In this document: piece by piece, positions 1-8,998 of the stretch | Layout: the number at the start of each line of letters is the position of its first letter | Position numbering within the stretch: the first letter of the stretch is position 1 | Source of the DNA: JAKAWQ01 sp963840545 | GTDB taxonomy: Bacteria > Pseudomonadota > Alphaproteobacteria > Acetobacterales > Acetobacteraceae | Assembly (NCBI GenBank): GCA_963840545.1 | Contig: CAWIZE010000006.1 | Span: 248,001 to 312,000 of the forward strand | Direction of reading: 5' to 3' | DNA length: 64,000 nt | Notes under the pieces: model-generated | Database searches by the model: none | Told to the model about the DNA's origin: nothing | Seen by the model: the letters and a program-made list of their open reading frames with translations, nothing else | Made by a program: the position numbers and the translations under genes

Positions 1-1
1 C

Positions 2-826
2 GCCCACGGGCCCGGCATCTACGACATGAAGGCGGGAAGCTTCCTCGGGTTCCACGTGCTCCGCTCGATGCTCCGCCAGGGCATCGCGACGCCGCGTCCG
101 GTGGCGCTGCTGCTGACGCCGGACGAGGAGGTCGGCAGCCCGACCAGCCGCGCGCTGATCGAGGAGGCGGCGCGGGACGCGGCGATGGTCTTCGTGCTCG
201 AGCCGGCGGGCGCCGGCGGGGCGTGCGTGACGGCGCGCAAGGGCGTGGGACGGTTCGTGCTGAGGATCGAAGGCCAGGCGGCGCATGCCGGCAGCGCCTT
301 CCAGGACGGCGCCTCGGCGGTGGTGGAGCTCGCCGAGCAGATCCGCCATTTGCACGGCCTGGTCGATCCGGACCTCGGGATCACGCTCAACATGGCGCCG
401 GTGTGGGGCGGGACGCGGCCCAACGTGATCGCCGCCGCGGCCGGGTGCGAGATCGACCTCCGGGTGCCGGACGCCGATGCCGGCGCGCGGCTCGAGCGGC
501 GCATCCTCGGGCTCGAGGCGCTGACGCCGGGCTGCCGGGTGAGCGTCGAGGGCGGGATGAACCGGCCGGCTTTTGCCGAGTTGCCGGCGATCGCGCGGCT
601 CTACGCCAAGGCCAGCGCGATCGCCGGCGCGCTTGGCATCAGGCTTCCGAAGCAGCATCGCGGCGGCGGCTCGGACGGGAATTTCACCGCCGCGATGGAC
701 ATCCCCACGCTCGACGGGCTCGGCTGCCCGGGCGGCGGAGCGCACGCGACCCACGAGCACATCCTCTGGCAGGAGCTGGCGCCACGGGCGCGCCTGCTCG
801 CGGGGCTGCTCGAGAGCGCGGACTGA
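2..826 (+). CDS. M20 family metallopeptidase (glutamate carboxypeptidase-like), 5' truncated
   Basis: This is the C-terminal part of a di-zinc M20 peptidase; the N-terminus lies left of the window. The open frame enters at base 2 with HGPGIYDMKAG, the motif that carries the bridging-metal Asp. TPDEEVGS follows about 35 residues later and holds the general-base and metal Glu pair. The lid/dimerisation domain (about residues 75-185) lies in the middle, and GGGAHATHEHI near the end supplies the last metal His. The GGGSDGN signature fits the glutamate carboxypeptidase (CPG2) branch, which removes glutamate or similar residues from N-acyl compounds. The substrate cannot be told from sequence. The gene converges with livF with no gap: its stop ends at 826 and the livF stop begins at 827. 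Confidence 0.85.
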   Translation, partial: AHGPGIYDMKAGSFLGFHVLRSMLRQGIATPRPVALLLTPDEEVGSPTSRALIEEAARDAAMVFVLEPAGAGGACVTARKGVGRFVLRIEGQAAHAGSAFQDGASAVVELAEQIRHLHGLVDPDLGITLNMAPVWGGTRPNVIAAAAGCEIDLRVPDADAGARLERRILGLEALTPGCRVSVEGGMNRPAFAELPAIARLYAKASAIAGALGIRLPKQHRGGGSDGNFTAAMDIPTLDGLGCPGGGAHATHEHILWQELAPRARLLAGLLESAD

Positions 827-1588
827 TCAGGCCTGGCGCGGGGCCGCCGGGGCGTGGTGGGTATAGAGCCACTGGCTTACCAACAGCTCAACATCGTCGC
901 CGAATTCCGCGCGCGGGCCCTCGGTGTAGAGCGTGCCGGTGCGCATCACATAGACATAGTCGGCGATGCCGAGCGCGCCCTTGATGTTCTGATCGACCAG
1001 CAGGATCGCCTTGCCGTCGCGGGCGAGGCCACGGATCAGCTCGTAGATCTGGGCGCTGATGCGGGGCTCGATGCTGGCGGTGGGCTCGTCGATGAGGAAC
1101 ACGGACGGCTCGGTGAAGAGGCTGCGGGCGAACTCGAGCTGGCGCTGCTGGCCGCCCGAAAGCGTGCCCGCGGTCTGCCGGCGCCGCTCGGCGAGGACCG
1201 GGAATTGCGCATAGGCGCGCTCGATCTTGCGCTTCACCTCGGCGTGGCGGCGGCGGAAGCTCCAGGCGCCGAGGCGGAGATTGACCTCGACCGAGAGGAA
1301 GGGAAAGACGCTCGGCCGCTGCGGCAGATAGGCGACGCCATGGCTTCCCATCGCGTGCGGGGCGACGCCGGTGAGAATGTCGGCGCCGCGCCTGATTTCG
1401 CCCGTGGACGGCTTGAGGAATCCGTAGAGCACCTTGAGCAGGGTCGATTTGCCGGTGCCGTTCGGCCCGAGCACGCAGCGGATCTCGCCCGGGTAGGCAT
1501 CGACCGAGACGCCGTGCAGGATCTCGATCCCCGGCACATAGAAGGCGGCGAGGTTGCGCGCGGAGAGGCTGGGCGAGGTCTGGGACAT
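827..1588 (-). CDS. livF: Branched-chain amino acid-type ABC transporter ATPase LivF
   Basis: Second ATPase subunit of a Liv-type high-affinity importer (253 aa). It shows Walker A GPNGTGKSTLL near residue 40, the Q-loop in YLPQRPSVFPFLSV, signature LSGGQQRQLEFARSL and Walker B VFLIDEPTA. The C-terminus is short with no regulatory domain, as in LivF. It is the last gene of the minus-strand operon binding protein-livH-livM-livG-livF, and its ATG overlaps the end of livG. The ligand is uncertain: Liv-type systems also carry amides, urea and aromatic acids, and the neighbouring M20 peptidase may point to a peptide- or acyl-amino-acid-derived substrate (inference). Confidence 0.9.
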   Translation of the reverse strand: MSQTSPSLSARNLAAFYVPGIEILHGVSVDAYPGEIRCVLGPNGTGKSTLLKVLYGFLKPSTGEIRRGADILTGVAPHAMGSHGVAYLPQRPSVFPFLSVEVNLRLGAWSFRRRHAEVKRKIERAYAQFPVLAERRRQTAGTLSGGQQRQLEFARSLFTEPSVFLIDEPTASIEPRISAQIYELIRGLARDGKAILLVDQNIKGALGIADYVYVMRTGTLYTEGPRAEFGDDVELLVSQWLYTHHAPAAPRQA

Positions 1589-2313
1589 CAGGTTCCCGAA
1601 TAGGCCTTGATCACGTCCTGGTTCTCGCGCACCGCGGCGAGCGGGCCGTCGGCGATTTTTTTCCCCCGCGACATCACGACCAGGCGATGGACCAGGCGCT
1701 GGATGGCGTCGAGGTCGTGATCGACGATCACGAAGGTGCGGCCCGCGGCGTGGAGGGTCTGGACGAAGCGGATGATCTCGTCGCGGAGATAGGGGTTCAC
1801 GCCGGCGAAGGGCTCGTCGAGGAAAAGGACGCTGGGCTCGAGCATCAGCGCGCGGCCGAGCTCGAGCAGCTTCTGCTGGCCGCCCGAGAGGTTCTTGGCG
1901 GCGAGGCTCTCGAGGGCGGCGAGGCCGAGGAACTCGAGGTGGCGGCGGGCTTCGCGGATGACCTGTGCTTTGTGCGCGCGCCGCCGGGCGAGGCCGGGTA
2001 CCAGCATGTTCTCGAGCACGGACATGCGGCTGAAGAGCTGGGTGATCTGGAAGGTGCGCCCGACGCCGAGCCCGGCGAAGCCGCTCGCCGGCAAGCCGCC
2101 GACGGCGTGGCCGCGGACGCGGACGAAGCCGCCATCGAGCCTGAGATGGCCGGTCAGCAGGTTGATGGTGGTGGTCTTGCCTGAGCCGTTGGGGCCGATC
2201 AGCCCGACCAGCTCGCCCTCATGCACCGCGAAATCGAGGTGGTCGACCGCGAAGATGCCGCCGAAATGCTTGGCGAGGCCGACGGTCTCGATCAGCGGCG
2301 GGGCGGCGTTCAT
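1588..2313 (-). CDS. livG: Branched-chain amino acid-type ABC transporter ATPase LivG
   Basis: First ATPase of the Liv importer (241 aa). Walker A is GPNGSGKTTTINLLTG, the signature is LSGGQQKLLELGRAL and Walker B is VLFLDEPFAG. The frame is open further upstream, but the start chosen is the ATG at 2313 (MNAAPPLIETVGLAKHFGG). It overlaps the livM stop by one base and puts the first beta strand of the fold right at the N-terminus; the longer reading only adds an Arg-rich shadow of livM. It should pair with LivF on the LivH/LivM membrane dimer. Confidence 0.9.
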   Translation of the reverse strand: MNAAPPLIETVGLAKHFGGIFAVDHLDFAVHEGELVGLIGPNGSGKTTTINLLTGHLRLDGGFVRVRGHAVGGLPASGFAGLGVGRTFQITQLFSRMSVLENMLVPGLARRRAHKAQVIREARRHLEFLGLAALESLAAKNLSGGQQKLLELGRALMLEPSVLFLDEPFAGVNPYLRDEIIRFVQTLHAAGRTFVIVDHDLDAIQRLVHRLVVMSRGKKIADGPLAAVRENQDVIKAYSGT

Positions 2314-3269
2314 CAGCGCGCGGCCGCCTTGGCGAGCCGTGCGGCGCGCGGCGTCGCGAGATCGCGCAGCCGGAGCCAGAGCGGAGCGAGCAGCCCGTTG
2401 CGGGCGAAGCGCATGGTGAAGAGGAGCAGGGCGCCGAAGAGCACGAGCCGCCACTGGCCGTAGCTGCGCAGCGCCTCGACCAGGAACTCGACGGCGATGG
2501 CGCCGGCGACCGCGCCGGGCAGGCTCTCCATCCCGCCGACGATCGCCATCGCGACGACGAGCCCCATCTGGTCCTGCGAGGCGACATCGGGCGTGAGAAT
2601 GCCGATATAGGGCGCGTAGAAGGTGCCGGCGAGGCCGGCGAGGCTGCTCGCGATGGCGAAGGCGATGATGCGGAAGCGCGTGACCTTCACCCCGGCCGCG
2701 GCCGCCGCCTGCTCGTTCTCGCGAATGGCGCGGAAGAAGAGGCCCCAGCGCGAGGCGACCACCAGCATCATCCCGCCGACCGAGACCACGAGCAAAGCGA
2801 GGATGAGGTAGTAGTACGGAAAGTCGGTTTGGGCGTGGAACAGTTGCGGCACGGTCATGCCGCCGGCGCCGCCCGTGACCTCGACCTCGGTGACGATGAC
2901 GATGCGCAGCACCTCGGAGAAGGCCATGGTGAAGATGGCGAGGTAGGGGCCGCTCATGCGCAGGCAGGTCCAGCCGATGATGCCGCCGACCAGCGCCGCG
3001 GCGATGACGCCCGCCAGCATGCCGAGCGGCAGCGGCAGGCCGAGGCCGGTCGTCAGCAGCGCCGCCGTGTAGCCGCCGACGGCGACGAAGCCCATGTGGC
3101 CGAAGGAGAACTGGCCGGCATAGCCCGCGAGCAGCGACCAGCTCGCCGCCATGATCGCGAACATCATCCCCATGATCATGACGTGCAGCCAGTAGGCGTT
3201 GACGAGGAACGGGAAGATCGCGGCGAGGAGTGCGAGCAGCATGCCGAGCGCCAGATCGAAACGTCGCAC
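2313..3269 (-). CDS. livM: Branched-chain amino acid-type ABC transporter permease LivM
   Basis: Inner-membrane permease of 318 aa with about nine hydrophobic segments and the LivM-type core: AGYAGQFSFGHMGFVAVGGYTAALL near residue 50, and FYAPYIGILTPDVASQDQMGLVVAMAIVGG, a coupling-helix region, in the second half. It forms the translocation pore with LivH. The gene lies 4 bp after livH and overlaps livG, so the four transporter genes are one transcription unit. Confidence 0.9.
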   Translation of the reverse strand: MRRFDLALGMLLALLAAIFPFLVNAYWLHVMIMGMMFAIMAASWSLLAGYAGQFSFGHMGFVAVGGYTAALLTTGLGLPLPLGMLAGVIAAALVGGIIGWTCLRMSGPYLAIFTMAFSEVLRIVIVTEVEVTGGAGGMTVPQLFHAQTDFPYYYLILALLVVSVGGMMLVVASRWGLFFRAIRENEQAAAAAGVKVTRFRIIAFAIASSLAGLAGTFYAPYIGILTPDVASQDQMGLVVAMAIVGGMESLPGAVAGAIAVEFLVEALRSYGQWRLVLFGALLLFTMRFARNGLLAPLWLRLRDLATPRAARLAKAAAR

Positions 3270-3273
3270 CGGG

Positions 3274-4176
3274 CTAATCCATCGCGACGTGCTGGCGGCC
3301 GAAGATGCCCGTCGGGCGGAACAGCAGCACCAGCATCATGATGAAGAGGCCGAAGGCGTTGGCGTAGGAGGGGCCGCGGCTCGGATCCGGCAGGAGTGCG
3401 ATGAAGAGATTCTCCGAGAGCCCGAGCAGGAGGGCGGCGATGATCGTGCCCGAGACCGAGCCGAGCCCACCGAGGATGACGATGACGAAGGCCTGGGTGT
3501 CCGGCACCAGGCCCATCGAGGGCGAGAGCGAGTAGATCGGCGCGATCAGCGCCCCGGCGCCGCCGGCGAGCGCGCCGCCGACGCCGAAGGCGAGCATGTA
3601 CATCCGCTCCGAGTTGATGCCGACGATCGAGGCCGATTCGCGCGACTGGCTGACCGCGTTCAGCGCCTGGCCCCAGACCGTGCGGTTGAGGAAATAGATG
3701 AGCCCGGCAAGCAGCAAGATGCCGGCGCCCGCCGCGACCAGCCGGTCATTGGAGATGATCAGGCCGCCGAGCACGAGATTGCCCGCGATGAAAGAGGGCG
3801 GGCGGAGCGGGAACGGCCCGAAGATGATGATGGCGATGTTGCGGAGGAAGACCGAGAGCCCGAAGGTGATCAGGATGCCGTAATCGGCCTTGCGCTCGAT
3901 GCGCGGGCTGTAGAGGGGCGTGAGCAGGCCGCGTTCGATGCCGATCGAGAAGAGGAAGGTGAGCGCCATGGCGACGAAGACGGCGGGGAAGGGCGGCACG
4001 CCGAGCAGCGTGATGACGTAGTACCCGAAATAGCCGCCCACCATGTAGATCTCGCCATGGGCGAAATTCACGATCTTCAGGATCGAGAAGATGATCGTGA
4101 GACCGGTGGCGATGAGGGCGAAAAGAACGCCGATGACGAGACCGTTCGCGGCCTGGATCAGGATATAGTCGAGCAT
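3274..4176 (-). CDS. livH: Branched-chain amino acid-type ABC transporter permease LivH
   Basis: Inner-membrane permease of 300 aa. The N-terminal stretch GLVIGVLFALIATGLTIIFSILKIVNFAHGE is the hallmark of LivH, and the loop GIERGLLTPLYSPRIE follows. ILGGLGSVSGTIIAALLLGL near residue 230 is the conserved coupling region. An AAAGG Shine-Dalgarno lies just before the ATG at 4176. A 75-bp gap separates it from the binding-protein gene, enough room for the mRNA processing or attenuation that often keeps binding-protein levels high (inference). Confidence 0.9.
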   Translation of the reverse strand: MLDYILIQAANGLVIGVLFALIATGLTIIFSILKIVNFAHGEIYMVGGYFGYYVITLLGVPPFPAVFVAMALTFLFSIGIERGLLTPLYSPRIERKADYGILITFGLSVFLRNIAIIIFGPFPLRPPSFIAGNLVLGGLIISNDRLVAAGAGILLLAGLIYFLNRTVWGQALNAVSQSRESASIVGINSERMYMLAFGVGGALAGGAGALIAPIYSLSPSMGLVPDTQAFVIVILGGLGSVSGTIIAALLLGLSENLFIALLPDPSRGPSYANAFGLFIMMLVLLFRPTGIFGRQHVAMD

Positions 4177-4251
4177 GCGCGCCTTTCTTGGTGCGAGGCT
4201 TGGCCGGATCGGAAGCGGCGCGCCGGCGCCGCTTCCGACCGCGCGGGACGT

Positions 4252-5640
4252 TCAGGCCGCGGGCGCCTTGTAAAGATACGAGACGGTCGCGTAGTTCTTC
4301 GGCCAGACGATCGGCGCATCGAACGTCGACTGGTTCTCCTGGTCGTACTGGATGATCGTCATCGGCGCGTCCATGAACTGGTGATAGGCCCAGTCCGGCG
4401 AGTGGCTGGTCGAGAAGGTGTAGAGCCCGCGCGTGCCCACCCAGTGCAATGTCTCGAGGCCGTGGATGATCGCGTCGGGCGCCGTGCTGCCGGTGTTCTT
4501 GATCGCCTCGGCGATGCTCCAGACCGCATCGTAGGCTTCCATCGAGGCGCCGGGCGGATCGGTCTTGTACTTGGCCTGGAACGCGGCGACGAACGCCTTG
4601 GTCTTGTCGTTCCAGCCGGACTTCGGCAGGCCGACATTCTCGCAGAGCAGCGAGACCCCGGCCTTGCCGACATTCTTCCAGAAGGTCGGATCCGTGGCGT
4701 CGCCGCCGGAGAGGAAGATGCCGGTGCTCGGGGTCGGCGCGAAGCCGAGCGACTTCGACTCGGTCACCATCGGGAAGGAGCCCGCCTCGGCGTAGAGGAT
4801 GAAGAAGAAGTCGAATTCCGGTTTTTCCGCCTTGAGCCTGAGGATCTGCGCGGTGAAGTCGGTTGCCTGGGGATCGGCGGTGTAGAGCTTGAACGGCACC
4901 TTGTTGTCGGTCAGCACCTGGGCTGCGATCTTGCGGCCGGCGAGCCCGATATCGTCCTGCTCGCAGAGCAGCGCCACGTTCTTGAAGCCGGCGGCGACCA
5001 TCCATTGGCCGATCGCGGTGTCGAGCAGGGGGAAGGTGGTGGAGTTGCGGAAGACCTGCGGATAGCCCTTGGCGGTGATCGCCTGCGACCACACGTCGCA
5101 GGCCATGAAGGGCACGTTGTATTTGTGCACGACCTCCATCTCGGCCAGGGCGACGGCGCTGTGGAACTCGCCGAACAGGGCGACGACCTTGTCCTCGACG
5201 ACCAGCCGCTCGGCGGCGGCGGTCCCTTCGGCCGGCAGCCCGCGCGTATCCTGGTAGAGGATCTCGATCGGCCGGCCGAGCACGCCGCCCTGGGCGTTGA
5301 TGTCGTCGGCCGCCATCGCGGAGGCGTATTTCATGAGCAGGCCCTCGGCATAGCCGCCGGGCGGCGAAAGCGGGCCGACCCAGCCGAGCTTGATCGGCTC
5401 GGCGGCGCGCGCCGCGCGGCCGAAGAGCGGCAGCGTGGCCGCCGCACCGGCGCCGAGCGCCAGCAGCTCGCGGCGCGGCAGCTTCGCCAAGGCGGAGACC
5501 GCCCTGGAAGCGTCGCGCCCGGAAACGTCGCGCCCGGAAACGTCACGCCCGGAAACGTCACGCCCGGAAACGTCACGCCCGGAAACGTCACGCCCGGAAA
5601 CGTCACGCCCGGAAACGTCCCGATTGTCCTTGTCTGTCAT
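4252..5640 (-). CDS. Liv-type ABC transporter substrate-binding protein with VSGRD-repeat leader
   Basis: Periplasmic binding protein of the Leu/Ile/Val (Peripla_BP_6) class, 462 aa, first gene of the liv operon. The mature part begins near AEPIKLGWVGPLSPPGGYAEG and has the two-lobed fold typical of urea/amide-type receptors. The N-terminus is odd: after eight residues come seven copies of VSGRD (residues 9-43), and only then a twin-arginine-like signal, LPRRELLALGAG at about 54-65, followed by a hydrophobic stretch and AARA. The ATG at 5640 has a strong GGGGAG Shine-Dalgarno six bases upstream, so the repeats appear to be translated. A later TTG start would drop them, but no good ribosome site is seen there. 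The family normally has no such leader. Confidence 0.85.
   Translation of the reverse strand: MTDKDNRDVSGRDVSGRDVSGRDVSGRDVSGRDVSGRDVSGRDASRAVSALAKLPRRELLALGAGAAATLPLFGRAARAAEPIKLGWVGPLSPPGGYAEGLLMKYASAMAADDINAQGGVLGRPIEILYQDTRGLPAEGTAAAERLVVEDKVVALFGEFHSAVALAEMEVVHKYNVPFMACDVWSQAITAKGYPQVFRNSTTFPLLDTAIGQWMVAAGFKNVALLCEQDDIGLAGRKIAAQVLTDNKVPFKLYTADPQATDFTAQILRLKAEKPEFDFFFILYAEAGSFPMVTESKSLGFAPTPSTGIFLSGGDATDPTFWKNVGKAGVSLLCENVGLPKSGWNDKTKAFVAAFQAKYKTDPPGASMEAYDAVWSIAEAIKNTGSTAPDAIIHGLETLHWVGTRGLYTFSTSHSPDWAYHQFMDAPMTIIQYDQENQSTFDAPIVWPKNYATVSYLYKAPAA
5506..5625 (-). repeat. 15-bp tandem repeat, eight units, coding for VSGRD
   Basis: Eight 15-bp units with consensus ggaaacgtcacgccc (plus strand). 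The five central units are identical and the outer ones differ by one to three bases. A multiple of three keeps the reading frame of the binding-protein gene open whatever the copy number. The near identity points to recent slippage. Confidence 0.9.
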
Positions 5641-5797
5641 CGATGTCTCCCCTTTTTTACGATGCGGTGAAGCCTGGCCGCGCCCCCTCCCGATCAGTCC
5701 GTCGCGACCGCCGCCCAGATGTCATCGCCGGAAATCATCGCCGGGTTATTGTTCCGCTGTAGCACTGAAGGCGCGCGCGCGAGGTCGGATCCCGGGA

Positions 5798-6733
5798 TTA
5801 TTCCGAAGCCGGGGCGGCGGCTTCGGGCGCATCGTTGCATAGGCCGGCCGGGCCAGGGAAGCGACGTTTGAGGATCAGCGTGGTCCAGCCGTCGGTGGCG
5901 ATGCGCCGCTCGAGGATCAGGCCCGCGCGGCGGTGCGCGGCGAGGACCATGGGTGCCTGGCGGGAGAGGAGCCCGGCGAGGACGGCGCGTCCGCCCGGCG
6001 CGAGGTGGCGCGAGAGCGGGCTTGCCATGGCGGCGAGCGGCCGGGCCAGGATATTGGCGAGCACGAGGTCGTAGGGGGCGCCGCGGCGGATGGAGGGGGA
6101 GCACCAGCCGTCGGCGAGGATTGCGCGCATCTGTGGGCCGAGGCCGTTGGCGGTGGCGTTGCGCCTTGCCGCCCGGACGGAGTGGGGGTCGTTGTCCGCG
6201 GCGAGGACCTTCCGGCGCCAGAGCCGCGCGGCGGCCAGCGCGAGGATGCCGGAGCCGGTGCCGAGATCGAGGATCCGGCGCGGGCGACGCGGTGAAAGGC
6301 GTTCGAGGGCGAGCAGGCAGCCGCGTGTCGAGGCGTGCTCGCCCGAGCCGAAGGCCATGCCGGCGTCGAGCGTGAGCGAGATTCGGCCCGCCGGCGCCCG
6401 GTCGGCGAGGTGGCTGCCGCGGATCGCGAAGCGGGCGCCGATGCGCTGCTCGGGGAAGGCCTCGCGGGTGCGGGCGAGCCAGCCGGCTTGCGCGATCGGC
6501 CGGCGTTGGGGGACGGCGGAGACACCGCTCGCCGCCGCGGCGAGGGCGAGGGCGAGGGCGAGGGTGAGGGCGGTCTCGCCGGTGCCGGCTGCGTAGATGC
6601 CTGCGATCTCGATCTCGCCGGCAGGGGTGGAGAAGCGGCTGACGCTGCGGCAGTGGACGGCGAGAGCGGCCTCGTAGGCGGCGGCGGCGTGCTCGGGGAT
6701 GACCAGGCGGATGGTTTCGAGCCGGCGGCTCAC
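5798..6733 (-). CDS. prmA: Ribosomal protein L11 methyltransferase PrmA
   Basis: SAM-dependent trimethylation of lysines and the N-terminus of ribosomal protein L11 in the cytoplasm. The 311-aa protein has a variable N-terminal L11-recognition domain and a Rossmann methyltransferase domain. Visible motifs are DAGMAFGSGEHASTRGCL, then motif I ILDLGTGSGILALAAA, AADNDPHSVRAARRNA, and LVLANILARPL (the NPPY-like motif of PrmA). It starts inside the uvrD stop (ATGA at 6730-6733) and is therefore translationally coupled to it. Confidence 0.93.
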   Translation of the reverse strand: MSRRLETIRLVIPEHAAAAYEAALAVHCRSVSRFSTPAGEIEIAGIYAAGTGETALTLALALALAAAASGVSAVPQRRPIAQAGWLARTREAFPEQRIGARFAIRGSHLADRAPAGRISLTLDAGMAFGSGEHASTRGCLLALERLSPRRPRRILDLGTGSGILALAAARLWRRKVLAADNDPHSVRAARRNATANGLGPQMRAILADGWCSPSIRRGAPYDLVLANILARPLAAMASPLSRHLAPGGRAVLAGLLSRQAPMVLAAHRRAGLILERRIATDGWTTLILKRRFPGPAGLCNDAPEAAAPASE

Positions 6734-8898
6734 GCCGGGTCCACGAAGCTGCTGAGCAGGCGCTTGGTGCCGCTCTCGAAGGCGACGACGAGCCGGTCCG
6801 CCTCGGACCCCGTCACCGTGCCGTAGCCGAATTTCTGGTGGAACACGCGGGCGCCGAGGGCGATCGGCGCGGCGCCGTGTTCCTCGCGGATGCGCGGGAA
6901 CCGGGAGGGCGAGGAAAAAACGCTGGCGAAGACGGGGGGGGCGGTCAGCGCCACCTCGCGCTCGAGCAGCGCGGAGCCGGAATGCTCGACCATCGCATCG
7001 GGAAGCTCGGCAATGAAGCGGCTGGGGAAGGCGCTCTGCCAGCCCGAATAGAAGCGCCGGCTGGCGACGTGGCTGACGATCGCGCGCGAGCGCGCCCGGG
7101 TCAGCCCGACATAGGCGAGCCGGCGCTCTTCCTCGAGCGATTTCGTCCCGCCTTCCTCGAGCGCGCGCTGGTGGGGGAAGAGCCCGTCCTCCCAGCCCGG
7201 CAGGAAGACGGTGTCGAACTCGAGTCCCTTGGCGGCATGCAGCGTCATCAGGCTGACCCGCTCGCCGGCCGCGTTCTCGTCGTTCTCCATCACCAGGCTG
7301 ACATGGTCGAGGAAGCCTTCCAGCGTCTCGAACTCGGCGAGCGCCCGGCCGAGCTCCTTGAGGTTCTCGATCCGGCCGGGGGCCTCGGGCGAACGGTCCT
7401 TCTCCAGCATCTCGGCGTAGCCCGATTCGTCGAGGATCGCGCGAAGAGCCAGCACCGGCCCGTCGCGGCGCAGCGTCTCGCGCCAGCCGGCGAAGCCGGC
7501 GAGCAGATCGGCGAGGGCGTCGCGCACCCGGCCGCTCAGCCCGCCCGCGGGGGCGCTCAGCGCTTCGGCCGCGGCGGCGAGCGGCGCCTCGTCGGCGCGG
7601 GCTTTCTCACGCAACTTGCGCAGCGCCGCATCGCCGAGGCCGCGCCTGGGGACGTTCAGGATGCGCTCGAAGGCAAGGTCGTCGCCGGGCCGGAGGGTGG
7701 CGCGGAGATAGGCGACGGCGTCGCGGATCTCGGCGCGCTCGTAGAAGCGGAGCCCGCCCACCACCCGGTAGGGGATCGCCCAGGCGATCAGCCGCTCCTC
7801 GAAGGGGCGGGTCTGGAAGCTCGCGCGGACCAGGATCGCGATCTCGGCGAGCGAGTGGCCGGCGGTGCGCAGCGCCTCGATGCGCAGCCCGACCATCCGC
7901 GCCTCCTCGTCCGAATCGCGAAGCCCGATCACGGCAACCTTCTCGCCCCCGGCCGCCTCGCGCGCCGGGCGCAGCGTCTTGCCGAGCCTGCCCTCGTTAT
8001 GGGAGATCAGCGCGGCGGCGGCGGCGAGGATCGGCGCGGTGCTGCGGTAGTTCGCTTCGAGCCGGACGATCCGCGCGCCGGGAAAATCCTGCTCGAAGCG
8101 GAGGATGTTCTCCACCTCCGCGCCGCGCCAGGAATAGATGCTCTGGTCGTCGTCGCCGACGCAGCAGATGTTCCGGTGCGCCTGGGCGAGCAGCCGGAGC
8201 CAGAGATACTGCACGAGATTGGTATCTTGGTACTCGTCGACCAGGATGTAGCGGATCAGGCGGTGATACTCGGCGAGGATGTCGGGGTGGTTGCGGAGGA
8301 TCTCGGTCGGGTGGAGCAGGAGGTCGCCGAAATCGGCGGCGTTCACCGAGGCGAGGCGCTGCTGGTAGGCGGCATAGAGGGTGCGCGCGTGCCCTTGGGC
8401 GAAATCGGGGTCGTCGTCGGCCGGGGTGACGCGCGCCGGCGTCAGGCCGCGATCCTTCCAGCGCTGGATCCGGCCGAGCACCAGCTGCGGGGGGAAGCGG
8501 TGGAGATCGAGCCCGGCCTCCTGCATCAGCGGCTTGAGCAGGCGGAGCTGATCGTCGGTGTCGAGGATGGAGAAGCCGGGCTGGAGGCCGGCCAGGGCGG
8601 CGTGCCGGCGCAGCATGCGCGCGCCGAGCGCATGGAAGGTGCCGAGCCAGAGCCCTTCCGCCGGGCCGCCGAGCATGGCCGCGATCCGTTCGCGCATCTC
8701 GCGCGCGGCCTTGTTGGTGAAGGTGACGGCGAGCACCTGCGAGGGCCAGGCGCGCTTGGTGAGGAGGATGTGGGCGAAGCGCGTGGTCAGCACCCGCGTC
8801 TTGCCGGTGCCGGCGCCGGCGAGCACGAGGAGCGGCCCGTCGAGCGTCTCCACGGCCAGGCGCTGCTCGGGGTTCAGCCGGGCGAGGTGCTCGCTCAT
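6730..8898 (-). CDS. uvrD: UvrD/PcrA-type DNA helicase II
   Basis: Superfamily 1A 3'-5' helicase of 722 aa used in mismatch and nucleotide excision repair. Motifs in order: Q motif LNPEQRLAVET, Walker A AGAGTGKTRVL, FTNKAAREMRERI (Ia), VDEYQDTN (II), GDDDQSIYSWRGAE (III), LEANYRS (IV), VSLMTLHAAKGLEFDTVFLPG (V) and EEERRLAYVGLTRA (VI). The C-terminus (HQKFGYGTVTGSEADRLVVAFESG) is the Tudor-like RNA-polymerase-binding fold of UvrD/PcrA. It is transcribed with prmA downstream. Confidence 0.95.
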   Translation of the reverse strand: MSEHLARLNPEQRLAVETLDGPLLVLAGAGTGKTRVLTTRFAHILLTKRAWPSQVLAVTFTNKAAREMRERIAAMLGGPAEGLWLGTFHALGARMLRRHAALAGLQPGFSILDTDDQLRLLKPLMQEAGLDLHRFPPQLVLGRIQRWKDRGLTPARVTPADDDPDFAQGHARTLYAAYQQRLASVNAADFGDLLLHPTEILRNHPDILAEYHRLIRYILVDEYQDTNLVQYLWLRLLAQAHRNICCVGDDDQSIYSWRGAEVENILRFEQDFPGARIVRLEANYRSTAPILAAAAALISHNEGRLGKTLRPAREAAGGEKVAVIGLRDSDEEARMVGLRIEALRTAGHSLAEIAILVRASFQTRPFEERLIAWAIPYRVVGGLRFYERAEIRDAVAYLRATLRPGDDLAFERILNVPRRGLGDAALRKLREKARADEAPLAAAAEALSAPAGGLSGRVRDALADLLAGFAGWRETLRRDGPVLALRAILDESGYAEMLEKDRSPEAPGRIENLKELGRALAEFETLEGFLDHVSLVMENDENAAGERVSLMTLHAAKGLEFDTVFLPGWEDGLFPHQRALEEGGTKSLEEERRLAYVGLTRARSRAIVSHVASRRFYSGWQSAFPSRFIAELPDAMVEHSGSALLEREVALTAPPVFASVFSSPSRFPRIREEHGAAPIALGARVFHQKFGYGTVTGSEADRLVVAFESGTKRLLSSFVDPA

Positions 8899-8998
8899 TT
8901 GCGGGAGTCGCGGGGGGCGGAGTCGCGGGGGCGGCGCATCGCCGCCGATATAGAGCCCCCTGGCCGCCCGGCCAATGCGCGGCCGGCCCCCCTTGCCG

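Noticed and set aside
5506..5625. Possible CRISPR array
   Set aside because: Units are 15 bp with no spacers and are in frame with a gene; a simple tandem repeat.
3199..5670. An 823-codon open frame on the plus strand
   Set aside because: It lies opposite livH and the binding-protein gene, is rich in Arg/Glu/Asp typical of antisense frames in high-G+C DNA, and has no recognisable domain.
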